From assembly GCA_049515175.1 (NCBI GenBank), contig JBEKUI010000123.1:1-12622 (forward strand): a DNA stretch of 12,622 nt. The letters run 5' to 3'. The translations under genes were made by a program, and so were the position numbers. The DNA comes from JACQNR01 sp049515175 (GTDB lineage Bacteria > Acidobacteriota > Terriglobia > UBA7540). Below are positions 5,633-12,535 of the stretch, one piece after another. How positions within the stretch are numbered: the first letter of the stretch is position 1; every line of letters starts with the position of its first letter. The notes under the pieces are model-generated. The model was not told the origin of the DNA. It saw only the letters and a program-made list of their open reading frames with translations, and ran no database searches.

Positions 5633-7154
5633 TCGCCACCACCTGCCGGAAGACCCCAGGGTTTTGCAGCAGATGGTGGTGGGTCTGCTGGCGGAGCGGG
5701 ACAGCCAAGAGCAACGGCTGCGGCAGGTCCAACACCTCCTGGAGCAGTTGTTGCGGGCGCGCTACGGGCCGCGGCGCGAGCGGGTCAGCGAGCATCAGTT
5801 GTTCCTCTTTGCGGTGACGATCCTCAGCGCCCGCCCACAGACCCCGCCGGCCCCGGAGAAGTCTGAAACCCCCTCGACCCCGCGTCCGGGCCATGGGCGG
5901 CAGCGTCTGCCGCAGACGCTGGAGCGGCGGCGGGTGGTCTATGATCTGGGAGAGCAGGAACGGCAGTGCCCGCAGTGCCAGGGAGAACTCCGGCGCATCG
6001 GCGAAGAGGTCAGCGAACGCTTGGAGTACGTGCCCGCCTCCTTACAGGTGATCGAGGAAGCCTGCCAGAAATACGCCTGCGCGCAGGGGTGCACGGTGGT
6101 CACGGCGGCGAAGCCCATGCAGCCGATCGAGAAGGGTCTCGCGGGGCCGGGGCTGCTGGCGCAGGTGGCGGTCAGCAAATACAGTGACCACCTTCCCCTG
6201 CACCGCCAGGAAGCGATCTTTCAGCGGCACGGGGTGGAATTGTCTCGCCAGACCCTGAGCGGCTGGATGCGGCAGTGTGCCGAACTGGTCCGGCCGTTGT
6301 GCGAGGAGATGAAACAGCGCGTGTTGAGTTCCAAGGTGGTGCAAACCGACGACACTCCCGTGCCCGTGCTGGACCCGGAGCTACCGCGCACGCGCACTGG
6401 GCGGATCTGGACCTACGTGGGCGATGCCGAGCATCCCTACATCGTTTACGACTACACGCCGAACCGCAGCCGGGACGGGCCGGACGACTTCCTGCAACCG
6501 TTTCACGGCTACCTGCAAGCCGACGCCTACTCGGGCTGCGACCGGTTGTATCAGGACGCTCACCGCGAGATTGTCGAGGTGGCCTGCTGGGCGCACTCGA
6601 GGCGGAAGTTTTTCGAGGCGCAGTCCTCGGACTTGGTGCGCACCACGGTCATGCTGGCCTACGTTCGCCTGCTCTACGATGTGGAGCGGGAAGCGCGCGA
6701 GCAGAAGCTGCGCGGAGAGGCGCGCCGGGTGCTTCGCCAAGCCCAGGCGAAACCAATTCTGGACGACATCCGGGCTTACCTGCAACGCGAACAGCCGCAG
6801 GTGTTGCCGAAGAGTCCGGAGGGACAAGCCATCGCCTACACGCTGTCGAACTGGAAGGCGTTGATACGCTATTGCGACGACGGCGATCTGGAGATCGATA
6901 ACAACGGCGCCGAGCGCAGCCTGCGCGGAATCGCGGTGGGCCGTCGGAATTGGATGTTTTATGGCAGCGACAACGGGGGACAAACAGCCGCCGTTTTGAC
7001 CAGTCTGATCGCAACCTGCAAGCGCCTCAGGCTCGATCCCTTTGCCTACCTCCGCGATCTGTTCGGCCGCATAGCTGCCCACCCCCAAGCCCGTATCGCC
7101 GAACTGCTCCCCGACCAGTGGAAGACCGCCCGGCAACCAGCCCCTACATCCTAA
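5622..7154 (+). CDS. tnpC: IS66 TnpC transposase (DDE)
   Basis: This 510-residue protein is the main IS66 transposase. An N-terminal Leu/Gln-rich zipper-like helix (about 15-45) is followed by a Pro-rich linker (70-92), a zinc-finger-like region with CPQC at 116-119 and Cys148, Cys153, Cys157, a DDE catalytic domain (about 175-460), and the C-terminal IS66 tail (YLRDLFGRIAAHPQARIAEL). Likely catalytic residues are Asp243 or Asp244 in QTDDTPVP, Asp301 in QADAYSGCDRLY and Glu431 in NNGAERSLR. The length is normal and the frame intact. The GTG start at 5622 overlaps the preceding gene. The element cannot be assumed active because tnpA is interrupted and the right terminal repeat is not seen. Confidence 0.93.
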   Translation: MEIDRHHLPEDPRVLQQMVVGLLAERDSQEQRLRQVQHLLEQLLRARYGPRRERVSEHQLFLFAVTILSARPQTPPAPEKSETPSTPRPGHGRQRLPQTLERRRVVYDLGEQERQCPQCQGELRRIGEEVSERLEYVPASLQVIEEACQKYACAQGCTVVTAAKPMQPIEKGLAGPGLLAQVAVSKYSDHLPLHRQEAIFQRHGVELSRQTLSGWMRQCAELVRPLCEEMKQRVLSSKVVQTDDTPVPVLDPELPRTRTGRIWTYVGDAEHPYIVYDYTPNRSRDGPDDFLQPFHGYLQADAYSGCDRLYQDAHREIVEVACWAHSRRKFFEAQSSDLVRTTVMLAYVRLLYDVEREAREQKLRGEARRVLRQAQAKPILDDIRAYLQREQPQVLPKSPEGQAIAYTLSNWKALIRYCDDGDLEIDNNGAERSLRGIAVGRRNWMFYGSDNGGQTAAVLTSLIATCKRLRLDPFAYLRDLFGRIAAHPQARIAELLPDQWKTARQPAPTS

Positions 7155-7200
7155 CCTTCCTTTACGTCCTGCCCCCAGCACATCCCTGGCCTCGCCGCAA

Positions 7201-7806
7201 TGGGTCTACAGGACGGATACCAGTTATCTGCAGGCCCGCGCTGAGGACGCCCGGCAATTCCGACGAGCGCTAAAAAAACTGCAGAGCTTGGATCGGCGTG
7301 AAACCGTAGTTTTTCAAGACGAGAGTGGTTTCACCCTGCACCCACGGCTGGGTCGAGGCTGGGCCAAGCGGGGGGAACGGTTGCGGATTGCCACGACCAG
7401 TTGCCATCGTTCCCGTCTGAACCTTTCCGGCTGGGTGGCTCCGTTGTTGGGATGGCGCGGCATGATCACCACGGTACGAGGAAACCGCGAGGGTTTTCTG
7501 CGAGTTTTGCAGCACCTCTACCGACGGCTGCGGGGATATACGATCTGGTTGTATGTCGATCGGGCCAAATGGCATAAGGGAGAACCGGTGGAGAAGTTTC
7601 TGCGCACGCATCGACGCCTGCACTTGGAATATTTGCCTCGCTATCAGCCCGGCCTCAACCCGCAGGAGCGCATCTGGCGGCAGATCCGTTACGAGGCCAC
7701 TACTAACCGCTGGTTTGAAACCCTGGAGAAAGTCTGGACCGCCGTCCGGAAGACGACGCGGTCTTGGTCACGCTCCAAAATTCGTCGTCTTTGCAACATT
7801 ACTTAA
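7201..7806 (+). pseudogene. IS630-type DDE transposase, 5'-truncated
   Basis: The frame reads WVYRTDTSYLQARAEDARQF from 7201 and runs to TAA 7804-7806. It has the DDE pattern of IS630/mariner-like transposases: VVFQDESGF (first Asp), LYVDRAKWHKG (second Asp, then the W-H common in the family) and GLNPQERIWRQIR (Glu). The N-terminal helix-turn-helix half is missing, with no start codon and no family-like sequence before about 7201 where IS66 ends. A TTG at 7288 could start a shorter frame but has no ribosome site. The fragment is best read as the surviving 3' part of an IS630 copy that was cut at the IS66 boundary. Confidence 0.85.
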
Positions 7807-7827
7807 TGCGTTCGTATTAAAAAGCAA

Positions 7828-7857
7828 AACCTTGCCAAACGGCAAGGTTAGCGTTTT
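7828..7857 (+). terminator. Terminator-like hairpin after the IS630 fragment
   Basis: AACCTTGCC (7828-7836) and GGCAAGGTT (7841-7849) pair perfectly over nine bases around an AAAC loop, 21 bp past the transposase stop. A short T run (7854-7857) follows after AGCG. It is a reasonable intrinsic terminator, with a weaker T tract than usual. Confidence 0.5.
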
Positions 7858-7874
7858 AGTCGCAAATGTGCCTT

Positions 7875-8241
7875 GAACCATAAACTGGCAGTTGATTGAA
7901 GCATAAAATGGCAGTGCCGCGCGCGTAAGTCCCGCGACATCAGTGCCCCCGCCGAGGGCTGCTTCTTGTCTTGGAAGCGTAAATTGGCAGCAAGTACAAA
8001 AAGGAAGCATAAGGTGGCAGTAAGTTCATCCTGCGACGTGACTCCGGTTCCTACCTCCTGCGAGTTCGCTCCGAGTGCTCCAAGGTCCGTCTTCAGCCTG
8101 TTCAGCAATAACTTTCCGGGAGTCCAACAAGCATCGAGCCGCTCTCCCTTTTAGGGAGATCGGGCCAATATCTATCGAAATCTCGCACCGTGCGGCATCG
8201 TTTGGAAGTATAAAATGGCAGTTACTGCCACTTTATGCTTC
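7875..8241. repeat. Six copies of an 18-bp motif in a 367-bp gene-free stretch
   Basis: Direct copies lie at 7875-7892, 7898-7915, 7974-7991, 8004-8021 and 8205-8222, and an inverted copy at 8224-8241. The consensus is GAAGCATAAAATGGCAGT, with TGGCAG invariant. The last two copies face each other one base apart and match at 16 of 18 positions, forming a large palindrome. Start-to-start spacings are 23, 76, 30 and 201 bp, so this is not CRISPR-like. Between 8022 and 8204 I see no gene, only a 7-bp hairpin at 8143-8159. The repeats could be transposase binding sites at the ends of a lost element (several IS families, such as IS21, carry multiple end repeats) or protein binding sites controlling the downstream genes. 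Confidence 0.8.
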
Positions 8242-8268
8242 AAGTCACAACACATTGTTCAAGTCACA
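8239..8268 (+). repeat. 11-bp direct repeat upstream of the methyltransferase-like gene
   Basis: TTCAAGTCACA occurs at 8239-8249 and again at 8258-8268, a 19-bp period, ending just before the Shine-Dalgarno of the next gene. Two identical sites about two helical turns apart look like an operator, though no binding protein is known. Confidence 0.5.
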
Positions 8269-8286
8269 GGGAAGGAGGGCACATTT

Positions 8287-9315
8287 ATGCGCATGGCCGG
8301 TCGCGAGCGTCTCGGATTCTACCCATTGCCTTTGGCCGAGGCCCAGCGTATCCGAAATTTCTTGCAATTTCCCGTGACGCCGTGTGCCACTGTTGATCCG
8401 TGCATCGGCGATGGCGCGGCGTTTGCTGCCATTACAGCGGACGCGCCAGTGCAACGGTATGGGATCGAGTTGGACTCTTATCGCGCCGCGCAAGCTTCAG
8501 CCGTCGCGGACCAGATTGTGCAGGGAAGCTGCCTGGACGTGCACTGCCCGGCCGAATCATTTTCGCTGCGGGTCCTCTACCCACCTTACGACTGGAGCAT
8601 TGGCGAGGGCCGCAGCGAGCGCGTGGAGCCGGTTTTCCTGGCGCACACCTATCGCTGGCTAAAGCCAGGAGGCATTCTCGTCTTGGTGATTCCCGGGGAA
8701 CGCATTGCCGAGTGCAGCCAAACGCTGGCGGTGCAGTTTCGTGACACTCGATTGTACCGTCTGAGCGAACCAGAGTGCGTCCGCTACAAGCAGGTGGTCG
8801 TGGTCGCTGTACGCCGCAGCCGGCGGGAACGGGAACGGCTCCAGGACGGTGACAGCACACGTGCGCGTCTTCAGTTTGCGAATCTAGCGAGAAATGCTGC
8901 GCGACTCCCCGTTCTTCCCCCGGAGCCAGAAACACAATACCGCGGGCCAGAAAGTGGACCGGTGCAACTGGTACATCGCGGCCTGCCGCTCGATGAAATC
9001 GAGGATCTGTTACCTCGCTCGGCTGCGTACCGACAGGCTGGGCGCATCTTGTTCGCTGAGCAGTCGTCTATCATCGGACGACCGCTGACTCCGTTGCACG
9101 CCGGCCATGTCGGACTTTTGGCGTGCGCGGGTCTTCTCAACGGGATATTCGGCTCGAGGGAGAATCGACATCTCTCTTTCTGGCAGTCCGTGAAGCTTTT
9201 GGACAAGAGCGAAGAAGAAGACGAGGATGGGACGATCACGATACGCGAGAAAGAGTCGTTTTCGAACGAGCTCACCTTGGTGTTCGCAACGGGAGAGACT
9301 GCAATCCTGAAGTGA
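8287..9315 (+). CDS. DUF6094-type class I SAM-dependent methyltransferase-like protein
   Basis: This 342-residue protein starts at ATG 8287 with AAGGAGG 8 bases upstream. An open frame to 8215 exists but lies in the repeats and has no ribosome site. The N-terminal half has a SAM-binding motif I at VDPCIGDGAAF (36-46), an acidic motif II region at YGIELD (58-63), and a motif IV-like LYPPYDWS (97-104), followed by RWLKPGGILVLVIPGERI (123-140). The order resembles N6-adenine DNA methyltransferases, but Tyr replaces the usual Asn/Asp/Ser before PPY. The C-terminal part (about 230-342) contains HAGHVGLLACAGLLNGIFG and an acidic stretch EEEDEDG, as in DUF6094 proteins. It appears full length. The substrate is unknown; DNA is a guess from motif order. 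It is the first gene of a plus-strand cluster. Confidence 0.75.
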   Translation: MRMAGRERLGFYPLPLAEAQRIRNFLQFPVTPCATVDPCIGDGAAFAAITADAPVQRYGIELDSYRAAQASAVADQIVQGSCLDVHCPAESFSLRVLYPPYDWSIGEGRSERVEPVFLAHTYRWLKPGGILVLVIPGERIAECSQTLAVQFRDTRLYRLSEPECVRYKQVVVVAVRRSRRERERLQDGDSTRARLQFANLARNAARLPVLPPEPETQYRGPESGPVQLVHRGLPLDEIEDLLPRSAAYRQAGRILFAEQSSIIGRPLTPLHAGHVGLLACAGLLNGIFGSRENRHLSFWQSVKLLDKSEEEDEDGTITIREKESFSNELTLVFATGETAILK

Positions 9316-9573
9316 GCCCGGTAAGCGTGTCGTCTGTGGCTCTTGCTCACCAAGAAAACTCAACGTTGAAGTTTTCCCAAGAACACATTATCCCTTTCCC
9401 ATTTGCGCATCAGGCTCTTATGCCCACTCCTTTCCCCGATGGACGGGCCGCAGCAGGTGTGTTCACACAATCTCCCACCATCCGGCTTGCGGGTGATTTG
9501 CAGTCGCTCATCTCGCGAGCGACTAGCGGCGAGGCGCTTCCCCAGAGGCTGAGCACCAGCTTAGAGGTAAACG
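9316..9573 (+). other. 258-bp gap between cluster genes; open frame without clear start
   Basis: No gene can be supported here. One frame (from 9312, out of frame with both neighbours) stays open to 9974 and reads sensibly for its first 90 codons, for example MPTPFPDGRAAAGVF from ATG 9420. It has no ribosome site and then overlaps the next gene for 400 bp, so it is either chance or the remains of a broken small gene. A Shine-Dalgarno AGAGGT at 9563-9568 serves the next gene. Confidence 0.35.
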
Positions 9574-10350
9574 ATGAAGAACGCTCACCCGCGGTTCGGC
9601 ACGTTGCAATTCACCAAGAGGATGAAAGACACGACCACGGAGATCCGACTTCGTCTGGACCGCTTCATTGGCGAGCCCGCGACGGACCAGCGCGATCCTG
9701 GGAAGGCGCACGTGATCTCTGTCGTCGGAGGGGACCAAGAAGTGGGCGCGGTGTGGGCTGCGGTTATCGAAGGTGGATTCTTCACGGTTTCCGGTCCTGG
9801 CTTGGACTCGATGTGGGTGACGCTGGGCGAAGGCGCGGAGTGTTTTCGCGGAGCCTTGAACCTCCCTGGCCGCAAACGGCCTGTCCGACACCTTGTTGCG
9901 GTTTCAGCAGAGTTGGCGAAAACACGACCAGGAGCGGACCCGGAGGGCAGGCGCACAGTCCTTTGCGACGATGACCCGACGTTCGTGCTGCACCGCGTCG
10001 CGCAGCGATTCGGTCTGCCGGTCGTGCCGGAGTGGGCAGGCTGGTTTAAGGAAGAACTGACCCGACGGCAAGCGATCCGACCTCTATTAGGCGTGGCTTG
10101 CTCGCCCGCGCTCGTCTTGGGAACAAAGAAGACTTCCTTGAAATGGATTGGCAACGCACTGAAACGCGACCAAATTTGGTTCCCGGAGAACAACGGACCT
10201 GTCACGTGGACGTTCCCAAAGGATTTCCTGCGAGTGGCCCCATCGGAACCGGATACAGAGGGTGGACCGTGGCCGTTGGACTTGGCGAACCAAGTCGCTG
10301 CCGCTGCCGAGAAGCCCATCCGCAAGTTTCGCTTAGAGGATTACCCATGA
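9574..10350 (+). CDS. Conserved-looking hypothetical protein, cluster gene 2
   Basis: I do not recognise this 258-residue protein. The start ATG 9574 has AGAGGT 5 bases upstream and an in-frame stop just before it (9568-9570), so the start is well fixed. The protein is soluble, with no signal peptide or membrane segment. It is rich in Trp and Pro, with a beta-rich N-terminal half (HVISVVGG at 46-53, EVGAVWAAVIEGGFFTVSG at 56-74), an acidic CDDDP at 131-135, and a C-terminal block with EWAGWFKEELTRRQ (153-166) and WFPENNGPVTWTFP (202-215). It overlaps the next gene as ATGA, indicating coupled translation. Its function may be linked to the upstream methyltransferase-like protein by position only. 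Confidence 0.75.
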   Translation: MKNAHPRFGTLQFTKRMKDTTTEIRLRLDRFIGEPATDQRDPGKAHVISVVGGDQEVGAVWAAVIEGGFFTVSGPGLDSMWVTLGEGAECFRGALNLPGRKRPVRHLVAVSAELAKTRPGADPEGRRTVLCDDDPTFVLHRVAQRFGLPVVPEWAGWFKEELTRRQAIRPLLGVACSPALVLGTKKTSLKWIGNALKRDQIWFPENNGPVTWTFPKDFLRVAPSEPDTEGGPWPLDLANQVAAAAEKPIRKFRLEDYP

Positions 10351-10847
10351 AACTCATTTTGCGAGTCTCGAGCAGCAACCAGTATTGCGACGGTGGGTGC
10401 GAGTTCGCCGTGGTCGACCTGACGCGGGAGCTCGCGAGCGTCGCGCTGCGACGCATCCAGGTACTGAAAGAGCATAAGAAGGACGACGAATTAGTCTACG
10501 AGACGTATTATTGGGCTTTTCACGCAGAGTACTTCAGCCCACGGGCCGACTTGAGCAGCGTGCCAGAAAAAGTGAAGATCGCAATGCAGGTTGCGGCCGA
10601 GATTGTGGAAGCTCTTGAGGTCGAAGAGAAGGAAGTCATCACGGCACCCGATGACTTCGAGGCCGTAGAAGCTCAAATCGCCGCCGTTGAGTGCGAGCAG
10701 ATGGTTGTGTGCGAGGACGGTATCGCGTTCTTGGCGATCCCAAAACATTGCGATTTCTACGTAACAACTGCCGAGATTCCAGTGCCGGTGCTCCATGACG
10801 CTGCGGGCATCGACAAAACTGAAACCCTCCAGAAAACAGCTTCGTAA
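10347..10847 (+). CDS. Small acidic hypothetical protein, cluster gene 3
   Basis: This 166-residue protein is not recognised. The start ATG 10347 overlaps the stop of the preceding gene as ATGA and has GAGGA 7 bases upstream. This is preferred to an earlier in-frame ATG at 10098, which would put 83 codons inside the preceding gene. The protein is acidic and soluble. An N-terminal segment MKLILRVSSSNQYCDGGCEF contains two Cys and is followed by AVVDLTRELASVALRRIQVL (21-40). Residues 51-63 (YETYYWAFHAEYF) are aromatic-rich, and 81-120 form Glu-rich helices (EIVEALEVEEKEV). The C-terminus is a predicted beta region. It probably works with the protein encoded just upstream, given the tight coupling. 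Confidence 0.75.
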   Translation: MKLILRVSSSNQYCDGGCEFAVVDLTRELASVALRRIQVLKEHKKDDELVYETYYWAFHAEYFSPRADLSSVPEKVKIAMQVAAEIVEALEVEEKEVITAPDDFEAVEAQIAAVECEQMVVCEDGIAFLAIPKHCDFYVTTAEIPVPVLHDAAGIDKTETLQKTAS

Positions 10848-10853
10848 ACCGGA

Positions 10854-10933
10854 GACCACCCACACAGAAGCGTTCACAAAGACGAACGGAGAGGGCCGTA
10901 CACGCCAAACTCTCTGATCGTCGTTGGGTGGTC
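10854..10933. repeat. 9-bp inverted repeat in the convergent intergenic region
   Basis: GACCACCCA (10854-10862) and TGGGTGGTC (10925-10933) are perfect inverted copies 62 bp apart, between the end of the plus-strand cluster and the end of the minus-strand toxin frame. The loop is too long for a typical terminator. It may be chance or the trace of a small inserted element. Confidence 0.35.
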
Positions 10934-10959
10934 GACAGCAGTAGAACGCGGAATACAGC

Positions 10960-11883
10960 TTATTCCCATCCGTGGCCCGGCTTCCACACCGCATTGAAGG
11001 GCTCGCCCCTCTGTACTGCTGTCGCAACCGGCGCTAGAAACGCCGTTATCTCACCAATGACTTGTTTTAGCTCCCGTTGCTGCACGTAGAGTTTGTTTTT
11101 GCTACAGAAGGCGTTCCATTGTTTGATTTTGTTTTCGTCTGTGTAGAATTCTGCACGAAAGGCAACGGGCGCCCCGTCAGCGGCCAACCCTGTGCCACGG
11201 TGGTCAAATGTCCGCTGAACCGCTTCAGTGAGAACCTCTCCCTTAAATTCGAACCGGGAGGCAAGGCTATCCACATCGTGGAAATCCTTCATCCGGCTAT
11301 TCGCCATCCCAAGTTTCACTATCGCCTCAAACTTTTCGGCGATAACACTTTCTTTGGGATACGCCAGAAGCTTGGGCCTTGGTAGATCAAGCAAGGCCGG
11401 ATAGTTCGTTTCCAACGGACCGGGAGTTACGACGTCCCCAAAACCGATATCGACTTGAATTGGGATGCGAGCTTCACCCAGATGCCCAACGAATGTGACT
11501 CGCACTCCTTCGTAATCCGCGCCTTCTTTGATCGCCTCGGCCTTCACGGTTTTTTCATCAAAACGCAGACCATCGTCCTCGACTTTTTGCGCGCAGATTT
11601 CTTTGAAAATCTTAGCGAATCGTTCTGGCGAATTATCTCCGGTCGCCAAGAAGTCGGCGTCCCTGGTAGGTCAATATCTCTGCTCAGTCCACAATTCAAA
11701 TAGAAGCGCCCCTTTCAGAATGAATAGGTCTCGATGTTTCGATTGACTCAGCCGAAAGAGAATCCTTTCCAGGCCGTACTTGGTCAGGATCTGTCCGAAA
11801 TCTTCCTTCCGCTGCCGGGCAAGATTCAGGAGTCTTTGACGAATCGAGGCGGCAACATTCTTTTTCGGCTTCGGATTTTTCAA
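10960..11883 (-). pseudogene. abiEii: AbiEii-type toxin (nucleotidyltransferase), one in-frame TGA
   Basis: One frame of 308 codons runs from TTG 11883 to its stop at 10960 and matches the AbiEii/AbiGII nucleotidyltransferase toxins of type IV toxin-antitoxin systems. Residues 54-60 read FILKGAL and 72-79 read PTRDADFL, including the catalytic DxD at Asp75/Asp77. Later blocks are IQVDIGFGD, SVIAEKFEAIV (about 179-189) and NSRMKDFHDV (about 195-204), all typical of the family. Codon 71 is TGA (11673-11671) where related proteins have Arg (Y-R-P-T-R-D), a CGA to TGA change. Everything else is intact. The start lies directly after the antitoxin TAG, with GGAG about 9 bases upstream. As written the toxin would stop at 70 residues before its active site. 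A recent null mutation, partial read-through or a sequencing error are the options. Confidence 0.85.
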
Positions 11884-12483
11884 CTAGAGCGACTCCAGGT
11901 AAGGACGCATGATGTTCGCCACGCGGCAGACTTTCGCCGCCGCCCAAAGATCGTCCATGGACGCCTTCTTCAGACGGTAGCATTCCTTGAGCGCCTCAAT
12001 GGCCACATCCGTGCCAATCTTGTGTCGGAATTTGAAGCAATCGGCGACTGTCTTTGCCGGTGTATAAACCTTCAGCTTGCCACCTCGCACCGCGTATTCT
12101 TTGCTCCCATAACGCATAGCCTGACCCGAGAATCGAACGAACCGAACGGTAGGGGAACTGATTCTAGGAGCCCAAGCCTTGACATCGATGGCCATCCAGA
12201 CCTCAGAGGGAGACTGGGTCGTGAACCCGTGGAAGCTCAGGGCGGAAAGCAGGCAGATCACTCCCTTTGGAACTTTGTGCGCCATTTCGACGAGAGAAAA
12301 GTGTTCAGTGACCGGCGACTCCGGCGAAGTATATAGTCCCCGCGCTACCTTTTCCAGCAGGCCGCGCTTTGCAAGTCTGGCGAGGTAGTTCCGCGGAATT
12401 CCGAGGCCAATAAGATCTCTCGAACGGATGACCTGTCGCTTCCTTACCAGGGTAAGAAGCTTGTCTGCCTTGGTTTGCGCCAT
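11884..12483 (-). CDS. abiEi: AbiEi-type antitoxin / transcriptional regulator
   Basis: This 199-residue protein matches the AbiEi antitoxins. An N-terminal winged helix-turn-helix covers about residues 1-50 (KADKLLTLVRKRQVIRSRDL, then GIPRNYLARLAKRGLLEKVARGLY). The larger C-terminal domain has VICLLSALSFHGFTTQ (75-90), TPAKTVADCFKFR (about 141-153) and IEALKECYRLKKASMDDL. In this type IV system the antitoxin does not bind the toxin. It represses its own operon by binding operator repeats and counters the toxin by its C-terminal domain. The gene is intact, starts at ATG 12483 with AGGTGAGGT just upstream, and its TAG touches the toxin start. With the toxin frame interrupted, selection to keep this gene may have weakened. 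Confidence 0.88.
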   Translation of the reverse strand: MAQTKADKLLTLVRKRQVIRSRDLIGLGIPRNYLARLAKRGLLEKVARGLYTSPESPVTEHFSLVEMAHKVPKGVICLLSALSFHGFTTQSPSEVWMAIDVKAWAPRISSPTVRFVRFSGQAMRYGSKEYAVRGGKLKVYTPAKTVADCFKFRHKIGTDVAIEALKECYRLKKASMDDLWAAAKVCRVANIMRPYLESL

Positions 12484-12491
12484 ACCTCACC

Positions 12492-12535
12492 TAATGCGAA
12501 GTGTACCAAATCATCGGTAAATGTCAATAAGTACC
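12492..12535 (-). promoter_or_regulatory. abiE promoter with two GTACC sites
   Basis: On the minus strand a perfect TTGACA (12527-12522) is followed after 16 bp by TACACT (12505-12500), 4/6 to the -10 box. Transcription would begin near 12492, about 9 bases before the antitoxin ATG. GTACC is found at 12503-12507 and 12531-12535, bracketing the promoter 28 bp apart, which suits operator half-sites for AbiEi. The remaining bases to 12622 show no recognisable feature. Confidence 0.5.

Larger units (their letters stand above)
4336..7165 (+). mobile_element. IS66-family element with DUF6788-like gene; right end unclear
   Basis: The gene order is tnpA, tnpB, a DUF6788-like gene and tnpC, the IS66 family layout with one extra gene. 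The left tip at 4336 reads TAAGCGTCCGGCGAACC, which fits the IS66 terminal repeat if one leading G has been displaced by the intron insertion. No matching inverted copy ending in CGCTTAC is visible after tnpC; the only similar stretch is a weak CTTTAC at 7160-7165. The IS630-type fragment begins by about 7201, so the right end has diverged or been lost. With tnpA also interrupted, this copy is probably not mobile by itself. Confidence 0.8.

Noticed and set aside
6381..7181. Minus-strand open frame of 266 codons
   Set aside because: It is the shadow of the GC-rich tnpC coding strand and has no recognisable domain.
7875..8241. CRISPR array
   Set aside because: The 18-bp repeats have spacings of 23, 76, 30 and 201 bp, one copy is inverted, and no cas gene is nearby.
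8215..8286. Earlier start for the methyltransferase-like gene
   Set aside because: The ATG at 8215 lies inside an 18-bp repeat and lacks a ribosome site, while ATG 8287 has a strong one and begins the family similarity.
9585..10325. Minus-strand open frame of 246 codons
   Set aside because: It lies opposite cluster gene 2, which has a ribosome site and coupled neighbour; the antisense frame has neither.
11671..11673. TGA as a recoded sense codon (Trp or selenocysteine)
   Set aside because: TGA serves as a true stop in tnpB, the methyltransferase-like gene and others here, the family has Arg at this place, and no selenocysteine context is apparent.
11734..12336. Plus-strand open frame of 200 codons
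   Set aside because: It is antisense to the recognisable AbiEi antitoxin and the toxin N-terminus.
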